Source: Lota lota
Lineage: Eukaryota > Chordata > Actinopteri > Gadiformes > Lotidae
Direction: 5' to 3'
DNA: 64,000 nt
NCBI GenBank assembly: GCA_026745465.1
Contig: JACYXH010000312.1
Location: 964,262 to 1,028,261 of the forward strand
Each line of letters starts with the position of its first letter. The stretch's first letter is position 1. Below are positions 24,694-35,290 of this stretch, in pieces. The position numbers and the translations under genes are program-made. The notes under the pieces were generated by a model. That model saw only the letters and a list, made by a program, of their open reading frames with translations. It searched no databases and was not told the DNA's origin.

Positions 24694-26154
24694 ATTGGTA
24701 CACCATTAGTACAAAACATTACACCGTAACAACGGCGTAATTACGCAGTACGTTGCGGGCTGTAATCTAAAGCGTTACCAATAATGTCTGGCTCTGCGAA
24801 CACAAATAGTTCCACTGTAGTACAACTGGACTGGGAGGGGCTGTTGCCAAGCAACACCTCAATATTTTCCTGCACACTAGCTTGCTACTTTGTCTACGCG
24901 TTACCGCAGGCCAGCAACTCTGTATCCTGTACAGTTATCTGTATGTTTTCATTTATTGTGCAACCTGTGAAATAATACGAGTCTGTTGACGGTCGCTTTG
25001 GTGGCATTTGTGGTGGCAACTCATCAGTTAACAGCTTACTATCGTCAATTTAATTGACGGTTATTAGAAACACATGTAAAGCGGAGTGATACGTGGTAAA
25101 AGGTCAGCGCTGTTATACTCTATATCAGCACTCATGGAAAGCGTTTTGTCAAATCAAATTACTTGCTCGGAACTAACTGTTGTATAAAACAATTTATACA
25201 TTTAGATGAAACAATAATAATGGCAGACTTGCTTCAGCAAAAAATCTTGTCAGTAGCCACCAGAGCCTCATCTGGTACTCTAGCCATCAAGATGCTTTGT
25301 TTCGGGATAGAGTACATCTAATTCCATAGGAAATGAGCCGTTTTGGCGAGAAACGGCAACGAGGTGCCAAGTACAAAAATCGGTGCATATTCAGGTGGGC
25401 GTACTCGTCTTCTCCTCACACACCTCATCAGGATAGTGCGGGATAGTCTCTCGTTTTATGTCAATGTCAATTGAATTGACTACAACTTTTGAAATGATTA
25501 ATTTATCTATTTATATCTGCATAATTAAACGAACATTATTTTCACACAGAAAATTGCAAACGAAAATAGCTTGCATAAGTTAATTAACACTTGATGAATG
25601 ACATGCAGCCATTAATAGTAATCCTACCGTATATGTTTGCATTACATTCAGTCATTTAGCACACGTAATAACATCTAGAAGCATCCGATTACAGCAATAA
25701 TTGTGCATTTATCCACTGATTCACAACTAATGTGATTGTTGATTTATTTATTTATAATTTGCTTAAAAAAAGACAGCGTTATTTGATTACGGGTAAAATC
25801 ACAGTGGTAGTAACCTTGTAACATAGTGTTGTAAAGTTTCATGTTTGAACCTGATTGCACCTTTAAACTTTTAAAACTTGTTCTAACCCGGTAACAAAGG
25901 ATATAGAATTACAATATCCAAAATCAAGATCAAATATACAAATAAATAAAAAGCTATTACATCATAACACAGTAACCCCATCAGCAGTCCAATATACCGG
26001 AAATGTATAACTTGTTTGTGAATGCAAAGTCAACTAGTGTTGTATGTGCTAGGTAGTGAGGTAGAGGCTCCAAGGAAACTAAAAAAGAGAAGACTTGGTG
26101 TGCACATTTTCTGGCTCAGTGGAATCCTCCCAAGCCTACTACAGCTTATCCTCT

Positions 26155-26260
<106 letters not shown>

Positions 26261-26686
26261 GCAATTGTGGCTTTTCCATGTGTTACTATGCTCAGGCAAA
26301 ATTTAGGAGGCCTAAAGTGTTCCAGCAGCTCCTGAGATATGTAGGCTACTGTTTGGGTTTAGCCCAGCCCCATTTGTCACCCAGCACTCAGGGGTATTAT
26401 CATTATCATACTCTGTCCTTTGGGTCACACAAAAGCCGTCCCACTGAAAGAATTTCCGTAAAAAGTAAACGTGATTTGTACCTACTTCTAACCTATGCTG
26501 TCTACTGTTCTTTCCCCACAACAATTAATTGAATACACCTGGTTAATAGGTTGACTTATTCATTATATGTTTATTCGTTACTTAAATAATATTATGCTTA
26601 TGTATGTTTATATATTATATTATTATCTTATGTTTATATAATAGATATATGCATGGTGACTGATGTACATTCCATTTCTGTTTCAG

Positions 26687-26687
<1 letters not shown>

Positions 26688-26744
<57 letters not shown>

Positions 26745-26804
26745 CAGCAGAGGTCTAGGATGTATGGGTGATGGTGTGTCAGGCCAGGAAACGACCACAG
26801 TTGG

Positions 26805-26861
<57 letters not shown>

Positions 26862-26867
26862 GGGGTG
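26688..26867. repeat. Two (GT)n microsatellites
   Basis: GT arrays at about 26688-26735 and 26805-26860, separated by 70 bp of unique sequence; the second ends in a short G run. Confidence 0.95.
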
Positions 26868-27437
26868 TTAACCGCTGCGTGGCATGAGGGACAGGAGACC
26901 AAAAAAAAAATAAACCACCACAGTGCTCTCGAAAGCCCCTGTAGGCCAACAACAGGAAGAGCTGCTTGCACAACACTGGCTACCGCTGGTTCTACCCATC
27001 GTGGTACATCTCACCCCACCCCCCCACTCCAAAACCACAGGAACCTCAGAGGTCAAGGGGTCGTTGTCAATGAACCGTTTCAGGGGTTCTAAAACAGATG
27101 CAAGGCGTTTCACTGCATTCATCAGATTTACACATTGTGTGTGTAAAGATAAACATTAACTTCACCCATGAACCTGTGTGTTTGGCGTTTTCATGGATTA
27201 CCTGTCATGTTTTTGTGTGCGTGTTAGACAAGCCTGGAACATGGGAGACAGTGCTGAGTTAGCCCATGTAGCAGCTGAGAGCTTTGTATTTAACTTCAAA
27301 AAGTGAGGAATATGTACTTTTGGTGAATTGTTATATAGGTAATATTGTAAAATGCGTATTGTGAGTTAGATGCTGAAGTATACATCCTACTATTTAAATA
27401 AACAATGAAAGAACTGGTCAACCATCTTTTTGCATTC

Positions 27438-27443
27438 TTTATT
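27438..27443 (-). terminator. Polyadenylation signal candidate of AIG1-like gene
   Basis: TTTATT on the plus strand is AATAAA on the minus strand, about 290 bp after the stop codon at 27735. The cleavage site would fall near 27420. Confidence 0.5.
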
Positions 27444-27734
27444 CAAGCAGCAAGGTAAATTCAAATTGTTAATTTAATATTGATAAATATTGATCCTCAA
27501 AAGGTTTTTAGAAGATAATGGTTAAATATGTTGTGCATTATAATTATTGCTGTCCATTATTACTACATTGTGATGACTCAATGAATGTTAAAAGATCTGA
27601 TCAGTTTACAGGGAAAAATAAACACTTGCATGTTACTACTCATTTACATTCATCAGCACTTATTGCATAAAACAGTGCACAGTGCAGGCTTTATATATAT
27701 AAACACTCAGACATTTATGCACTCATTCTTCGTG

Positions 27735-30700
27735 TTATTCTGCTTTAAAATGCTGTCGGCCACTTTGAATTAGCGACTGCTCTCCTTCACTCATGTTATT
27801 TCTCATACCTGCACTTTGCATTTTATCTACTGAATTTCTGTCTTTGCTGAATTTTCTCCTGCCCACTTCAGTTATCACAGATCCAGTAGCTGCCCCTACT
27901 GTGCCCCCTAGCACACCTCCCAAAATCACCCCAAGCAGCAGACCGAGAAATGCACCCACTGCGACTACTATGGGCACCTTCTTAGCCTCAGTCATAATTT
28001 TCTCCCAAACGGGACTCTCGGCCACCAATTTGACCCCGCCTTTGGCTCCAGATCCCATCTTGCCCCACACCGGGCTCTGTGCCACCTTTTTCACCCCTTC
28101 TCCAAGACCAGCACCGACACGTACAGAACCGTCTGCCATCATCTTGGCTCCGTTTATGGCCCCAGACCCAACCTGTCCCCAGACGGGACTCTGGGCCAAA
28201 CTCTTGGCCCCAGACCCAACCCATATGGAACCGTCAGACATTAATTTGGCCCCAGATTTTGCTCCTGATCCAACCTTTTCCCACATGGCACTGTCGGCGA
28301 CCATTTTGGCTCGAGATCTGACCACTGAGGAACTGTCCGACATCAACCTGGGGACCTGGTTTGCTCCGATTTTCTCCCACACAGCGCTATCCGCTATTGG
28401 CTTAGTGAAACCACCAGCTCTGGCCCTTACCTTCTCCCACATCGAGCTATCGACAACGATTCTGTGGACATCTTTTGCTCCAGTTCCCATCTTCTCCCAC
28501 ACTGGACTCTGGGCCACATTTTTCACCCCGTCGCCCACCAATACAGAGCTGTCCGCAAGCATCTTGGGGAGCCACTTGGCCGTGGACTCCATCATCTCCC
28601 TCATGGAGCTCACGAGAGACGGGCTCAGGGTGGAGGCGGTGATGGGCGGCAGGCTTTCCAGCCGCATGGTGCTGACCGTCCTCTCCGCTTCGTCCCGCGC
28701 GCCTGCGACGTCTTCTTGGTCCTCGTCTGCCTCGGGCAGCGTCTGCATAGAAGGACGGCTGGACTGGGGGCTTGCCCGCTCCGCCCGCCCACCCCCGCTG
28801 CCCTTCCTCTCGTCGGCAATCTCCCTCTGTCTCTGCCTCACCCGTTCCTCTGCCTCTTGGAAGGCCGGGCAGGAGTAGCATCCGCCCCCCGCCTCTCGCA
28901 CCGTCTGCTCCACCTTCTCCAGGAGCTCGTCCACGCTGCGCCTCTCGGGCCCCCCGGCCCCCCTCTCCAGCACGTGGAAGCGGTCTCCGCATTTCTCCAC
29001 CAGCTTCAGTAGGTCTGTCCGCTCGGCGGCGATGTAAGCCTCCAAGCTGCGGTCCTCCCCCACTTTGCCGTTGGCCCGCAGCTGGTCTGCGTGGGTGAAG
29101 AGGAGGAGGGTGTGCATGCGGACCGCCTCCACCCCAAACACGGCCTCCAGGACACCCAGGACCTGCAGCTCGGAGCGGGCCGGCCGGTCCAAGGGCACAC
29201 ACAGCAGGAAGGCGTGGGGCCCCGGAGAGGACAGAGCCACGCAGGAGGAGATCTGGGCGCTCACCTTGTCTGGAGAACACTCAGCGTGAAACCAGTCCGG
29301 GGTGTCGATAACTGCCACCTAGTGGTGATGAGGAAACAGACAGAGACCCATTAAAGGGCAAAGAGGCCGATGGACAGGCAGAAAAATGACAATTAAAACT
29401 TATTTGAACATGTTACAACAGTAACTGTTGAATGATCCATGATTGATCATATTTAGAAGTATTATGGCACAGATGGGAAAGGGACCACAATAGTTAGGGG
29501 CCAAGAACTACAACTTGTTGAACATTAAACTAAGTATTTGAACTACAAAGTACTGCATTGAATTAAATTTAGTATTAACCTGGACAGAAGCAGTATTTTA
29601 GAAATACTATTGGGATTCCGGGCCACATAACCATGTAAAGGCACACGTTTGTTTCACTTTTGCACAATGAAACCCTAAACTATAATCTTTTAGTGGTCAT
29701 TGTTCCTTCTAGTCACTCGCTGCCTGCCTCACTCCAAATAAGTCTCACTCACACTACACACCCCCCCCCCCCCCCCCCCCCCAGCACACCTTTAGACGTT
29801 ACCAAAAAAGAGTTGAGCTTTATCTCTCAGTCCCAATAGAGACTGAAGTGAGGTACATCTTCTCTGAGTAGAGACTGAAGTGAGGTACATCTTCTCTGAG
29901 TACTGAAGTGAGGTACATCTTCTCTGAGTACTGAAGTGAGGTACATCTTCTCTGAGTACTGAAGTGAGGTACATCTTCTCTGAGTACTGAAGTGAGGTAC
30001 ATCTTCTCTGAGTACTGAAGTGAGGTACATCTTCTCTGAGTACTGAAGTGACGGACATCTTCTCTGAGTACTGAAGTGAGGTACATCTTCTCTGAGTAGA
30101 GACTGAAGTGAGGTACATCTTCTCTGAGTAGAGACTGAAGTGAGGGTGAAGTGCGGTACATCTCCTCTGAGCGGAGACTGAAGTGCGGTACATCTCCTCT
30201 GAGGCCTACTGACCTTCCTGCCCGTGACCAGCGCCCTCCTCTTCTCACACTGCTGCGTGACCGCCACCAAGCTGTTGGGCCGCGTCTCAAACTCCTCTTT
30301 ACCCAGAATGCTGTTTCCCGCCGCACTCTTCCCAACGCCAGAGTTGCCTAGCAAAACCAGACGCAGCTCCGGAGAGGAAGACATGGAGTAGGACGAGGAC
30401 AAAGAAGAGGAAGGCAGTTGTGATGAAGATGAGGAAGAGGAGAAGGGTAGTTGTGATGAAGATGAGGAAGAGGAGAAGGGTAGTTGTGATGAAGATGAGG
30501 AAGAGGTGAAGGGTAGTTGTGATGAAGAGGAGGAAGAGGAGAAGGGTAGTTGTGATGAAGACGAGGAAGAGGAGGGCAATCGTGATGAAGATGAGGAAGA
30601 GGAGAAGGGTAGTTGTGAGGAAGACGAGGAAGAGGAGGGAAGTTGTGATGAAGAGGAGGAAGAGGAGAAGGGTAGTTGTGAGGAAGCTGAGGAAGCTGAG

Positions 30701-33700
30701 GAAGAGGGCAATCGTGATGAAGATGAGGAAGAGGCTAGTAGTGATGATGAAGAGCTGGGGGACTGTGAAGAGGAGTGGGTGGGAGAGGACTGGTAGGAGG
30801 ATTGCTCTCTGACGCTGTGGATTTCCTGGTAAGCTGGAAGACATAAGGGAGGACATCAAGTCAGAATTGCTACCTGGAATGTTCAAACCTGATAATATGC
30901 ATATTAAGTACACAGCATCAAGGGTGTCAGTTCAAGTGACACTTACAAGTTGGGATCTTTTTCTCATTCAGCTTGACCTTGGATTTCTGTGGCAGTATGG
31001 CGCGCTCTGCTGTTGAAAGACAGTATAGCATGTTTAATTAGGCTTGGGTATTTGTAAAGTCGTTCTTTACAGATAAGACCATATGTTTTATATTGTAGAA
31101 TATAACATGTCATTTACCTGTATTCAGCTGGTCCAAAACAGAGCTATCGTTGACGGAGCTGTACTTGCCATCCAGTCCATTGCCATGGTGAGGTGGAGGT
31201 GGAGGTCTCAGCGCCCCTAACACCCCACCGCTCAGTCGCTCCTCATCCCTGGGCAACCCAGGGTTCATCGTCATGTCTGTGCTCCTCCTACCGACGGTTA
31301 CTGGCGGCTCCTTATAATCAATGCTGTCCTTCACCTCCTTCTTCTCCTCCAACAGTCTGGGGCTCTCTCTCATATTGAGTGGCTGCTTCCTGAGTGTGGC
31401 TTGGACGTTCACCTCTCTTTGTTGGCTGGTCTGCACGTAGGGTCCTCCGTTCATGGCCACCATGTTCTCCACCTGTTGAACGAGGATTATGGGATGTGTT
31501 TCAGTCAAAGACAATGACCCCACCCCAGGAACTGGACTACATGGTCTTATAGTTCAGACGGTTGCTTAACTTGTTCATCAACATTCTTTGGGATGGTATC
31601 GTCACATTATTTTGTCCTATTGTGATACGTATGATCAGGAATTAACAGAATATGTGGTTGAATGTTTTATTAATATACAAAAATGACTTGATACCATTAT
31701 CTTAATTTACCCTTGTTTCATTGTTATGAACCTCTCTTGTATTCCTCAATTTGAATTGATAAGCCAGACATCAATATTGTGACATACATGTTGATCTTGT
31801 AAAATAACCTTAGACTACGGTATAACTAGACTCACTAATAGTCTAGAATACAGTATAACTAGACTCACCTATAGTCTAGACTACAGTATAACTAGACAAC
31901 TAGTCTAGACTACAGTATAACTAGACTAGAACATATACTGTATACAAGGTACTTTCTAAAAAGGTGAGCAACAGAAACTGTCTTGTTCCTTGTTCCTCAT
32001 TCCTTAGGTTCTGGTTTCAACCATTGATGTTCGTTATGGTTTCTCCAGCTCACCTTGTTTAACAGGGTGTGGACCTGCTGCCTGTCATGTCGCTGGCGGT
32101 TGTTGATGATGTGGTAACGTCCACCACAGTGGCCAATCACCTCCCTCAGACCCAGGTCCTCTCCCTGCAGGTACAGCTACATGGAAATAAGGCAATTTCA
32201 GTTATCTCCCTTTGTTGAGGAAAAACGCCTTCATTTTTATCCTCTAGCTGGTTTATTTGTTAATTAATGGATTAACGGTGCCATGGACAATATTTAAGAG
32301 CTATCATTCAAATGTTATTTGTTGTAAATGCCATATCCGTCCGTCAGCTATGTGTTCGCTGAATGATGAATTTATCAAACGTATCCCAAGACCTTTAAGG
32401 ATGTGTGTACTGTATTTGTAATTGTTAAATTGTATTTTTATATGGGTCCATGACTAAAATAGGTTGAATAAAAGCTGGTCACCTCCTCCGTCTGTCCTGC
32501 CAGGTAGTCTCCACAGGTGAGAAGGACCAGGGTGTGTTTCAGGACCTCCGGACCAAACACCTCTTTCATCTCCACAGGGACACGCCCCTCCACCTGGGAA
32601 CACCAATCAGAGGAGAGGAGACTCAATAATAAGAGTAGAAATACAGCCTGTAATGGAGCCAAACGCCTAGCTTGTAAATTGCATTTGGAAGGAAGGTTTT
32701 TATACATTGTTTGTATTATTTATATATCTTTTTCAAATTATAGCAATGTGGAAATATGATTATTTAAGCAAAATCCCATTGCTGAAAATAAAAATTAAGT
32801 AAACGGGAAATCACTCAAATCCAAACCAAAAACCATAAAAAAAACGGATCAAAACAAGAGTGGTTATGGGCGCCTATGTAGGTTGAACCGGCAGCACCCC
32901 GCACCTCAGTGAACTGGCAGACTGGGATGAGCAGCAGGAAGGCGTGGGGTCCAGGCGCGGCCAGCTGCAGTGCCCGCTGGGTCTCCTTCCTCACACTTTC
33001 TTCCACCTGCTGGCCGTTCCAGTACCAGCGGGGAGCCTCCACCACCGTCACCTTGCGGCCCTCGGACATGCTCTGCCGCCGGTGGCAGATCCTGGATGAA
33101 GAGCCGAAGGAGGAGGAGGTGGAACCGGACGGCACCTGGCCCAGAATGGTGTCCGCCGAGGCAGTCTTTCCACAGCCAAGGGTCCCGAGCAGAACCAGCC
33201 TCAACTCTGGAGTGGAGGGGTAGCCTGATGTGGCTGGAGGGGGGAGGGAAGGATTGGTAAAAATAAATTACAACCTGGTAACGTTGTCAAAGTGGGACAA
33301 AGAGAGTTATTCTGTGAATGCCAGCAGCATATATCAGCCACTTAGTCAACCTGTGGGTTCCACGCCCGTCTCCTCCCTGCTAGGTTTATCATTATTGTAC
33401 TGATGTAGTAATGGTTATGGTGAGTTGGTTACCATTTAACATTTACAAATTAAGAATTGATACATTCCATGTGTCTCAAAACAAAGTATTTGAATCATAT
33501 GACGCAAATGTTTTTCCTTTAAACGTTATAATAGTTCAAGGAAAATTAGTTTGCTCCATTGCCGACTCTATTTAACATCATTCAAAAATGAATAAAAGTG
33601 TATTTGTTCAGAAAAGTCATTTGGGCCTCAGGCTTGTTTGACACACCCACTTCTTCTGCTTTTCTTATTTAATTACATGACTGGACAGGGATTATCTACA

Positions 33701-34374
33701 AATTGGAGCCTGCTAAATGAAGTCTTTCTTTCTCTTTCTTCAAGTAGTCTAGGGTATGTTTTCAGTACTATGATGAACATATCTTACACATTCCTGGACC
33801 GATTGAATATGATCCGAGAGAACTAACTTCGGTTTCTGCCTGAGTCATAAAGAACAAAAAAGGTATTTACTGATTAGGCCATGACGTCACACCAAATCTG
33901 TCATCAAATAAACAGGCTTTTCCCAGTTTTTTTCTCTCCTGTATTGTCTGGGTGAACTTGTGTGTATGCCACACCTTGCCGATCCTGTCTGGCTGCATTC
34001 TCTACTTTGACCAGGATGTTTAGTTTGATAAGCATCGCTATGCCCAAGGGAATGATATGCCAATATGAAAGCGTAGAGAACAGAACAAACCCAAACAGTC
34101 CTGGAGCTTGGCAGAAGAATGAATAAAAACATAATAGGGCAGAGAAGGCTTGTTTCGGTTACAAAATGAAACTGGGTTAGACAAATCAGAATATATCCGC
34201 CATTGTTTTCTTGTATGTCTAACTACATAGGTTGAAATGACAATACTGTGATACTCAACAAACCATATTCTTAATGAGTTATAGCATAAAACATAGTTCA
34301 CAACGGAAAAAACGTTCGGCAGAGTACGTAAACCAGGATAAAACATACTAACTTATGACAAGACACTTACCCAT
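27735..34374 (-). CDS. Double AIG1/GIMAP GTPase with Ser-rich linker, Trp-repeat array and C-terminal membrane anchor
   Basis: Eight coding exons on the minus strand join in phase: 34374-34371 (ATGG), 33233-32905, 32593-32483, 32176-32054, 31472-31118, 31009-30947, 30833-30214 and 29318-27735, about 1062 residues. GIMAP/AIG1 proteins are membrane-linked GTPases of vertebrate immune cells. Domain 1: P-loop GTLGCGKT (residue 18), G4-like LLTCGDYL, G5-like GGRYHIINN; its G3 reads VVEAPRWY, so the DxxG Asp and Gly are lost. Residues about 340-480 are Ser-rich QLPFSSSS repeats. Domain 2: P-loop GNSGVGKS (491), G3 VIDTPDWF (540), G4 LFTHADQL (610). After a coiled-coil-like charged segment, residues about 785-980 are irregular repeats with an S-x-V/M-W-E/G-K core. 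A hydrophobic Gly-rich segment follows at about 983-1015, then a basic tail. The splice model is hand-built; function is inferred from family. Confidence 0.85.
29761..29782. repeat. Poly-C run
   Basis: About 22 C in the last intron of the AIG1-like gene. Confidence 0.85.
29839..30203. repeat. 28/32-bp minisatellite in last intron of AIG1-like gene
   Basis: About a dozen tandem copies of a 28-bp unit with core GAGGTACATCTTCTCTGAGT. Some copies carry a 4-bp AGAG insertion, giving 32 bp. It ends about 10 bp from the splice donor of the preceding coding exon (30214). The array is free of stops on the minus strand in all three frames, because a 28-bp period cycles the frame. Confidence 0.92.
30398..30735 (-). 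repeat. Coding tandem repeat (Ser-rich linker)
   Basis: Inside exon 30833-30214, units of about 30-36 bp encode QLPFSSSSSS-type repeats, roughly ten copies. The plus strand reads GATGAGGAAGAGGAGAAGGG units. All length variants keep the frame (multiples of 3), which suggests selection for an open reading frame. Copy number is likely to vary between individuals. Confidence 0.88.
31812..31935. repeat. Short tandem repeat of about 35 bp with CTAGAC palindromes
   Basis: Three to four copies of a unit containing TACAGTATAACTAGACT and TAGTCTAGA. It lies in the intron between exons 32176-32054 and 31472-31118. Each unit contains the self-complementary word TAGTCTAGACTA or a variant. Confidence 0.75.
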
Positions 34375-34518
34375 TGTTGTCTCTCTCGGTTGATCGTTTG
34401 TCTTCTTGTATCTTGAGAGCGGTTGAGCTTTAATGGAGTATGGTTCGATCTTTCATTCACAAAACTCTTTTGGTAGACCTGTCGCTTGAGATATACCCGA
34501 CTCTCTGCCCAACTTGGC

Positions 34519-34531
34519 ACCTATATAAACT
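34519..34531 (-). promoter_or_regulatory. TATA box candidate of AIG1-like gene
   Basis: The minus strand reads CAGTTTATATAGG, about 150 bp upstream of the start codon at 34374. Transcription would begin near 34495, leaving a 5'UTR of about 120 bases. Confidence 0.5.
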
Positions 34532-34842
34532 GTTGTTCCTGGTGTAACCTTACAGTCTCAGGCGTAAACCTGTTAAGCCACTCCCAATTAGTTTAATCAC
34601 TTTTAAACACACACACACACACACACACACACGCACCCACAAAACGATGAGAATCTTTTTGCGCAGCTGTCACTTTTAGTCTTCAGGCTGTAAAACATTC
34701 CGTGACGGGGTGGAGACACTGTTGCCCGAGAGATGTAGGTCACATCCAAATTTGAACATCCACACCCTAATGGCAGGTCAGTCAGTTAAACACGTCAAAT
34801 TATGCCTGCTGTTTGACCCGGGAACAGATCCTACTCTGGGTA

Positions 34843-34900
34843 TAGATTAGCACTACAGGTGCTAATCTACTTAGGTTATGCGCACTACAGGCGCATAACC
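34843..34900. repeat. Two consecutive perfect inverted repeats with the same loop
   Basis: Hairpin 1: an 11-bp stem TAGATTAGCAC/GTGCTAATCTA at 34843-34869 with a 5-nt loop. Hairpin 2: a 10-bp stem GGTTATGCGC/GCGCATAACC at 34874-34900 with a 7-nt loop. Both centre on CTACAG. They lie about 320-380 bp upstream of the AIG1-like TATA box. Confidence 0.85.
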
Positions 34901-35290
34901 CCAAGTATTGCGCGCGCACCCACCCACACACACACAATAACCTACCCAAGAAAACATGTTTTAATGTTCAGCAACAAGAAGAGCTCCAAAACAAAAACAC
35001 ATGCTTTTTCTTAAGTTATGTGTGACAGTGAAGCCATGAAGTCTGCCTGTCCCTCAAAGGCCCGGCATCAAATAGGCTATGTTTTCCATTGCATCAGCCT
35101 TGATAGAAGGGAGAGAACACCATTAGGACTCTTATTCTGAAACGCCAACATGACTGTATCTATGTGGGTGTGTACGTATGTGTGCATGTGTACGTGTGTG
35201 TTCGTGTAAGTGTGTGTACGTGTGCATGTGTGCGTACATGTGTTTGCGTACGTGTGTGTGTGTGTATGAAAGTAAATCAATGCATAAATA

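Noticed and set aside
27793..28878. A 361-codon plus-strand open frame opposite the AIG1-like last exon
   Set aside because: It is the antisense shadow of the repeat array and Gly-rich tail of the minus-strand gene. The minus-strand reading has domain motifs, splice borders and matching phases; the plus-strand one has none.
28447..29280. A 277-codon minus-strand frame, Arg/Gly-rich
   Set aside because: It is a shifted reading of the same exon (GC-rich third positions keep it open). The GTPase motifs are in the other frame.
29839..30203. Regularly repeated 28-bp units resembling a CRISPR array
   Set aside because: There are no unique spacers; units are contiguous and the context is a vertebrate intron. 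It is a minisatellite.
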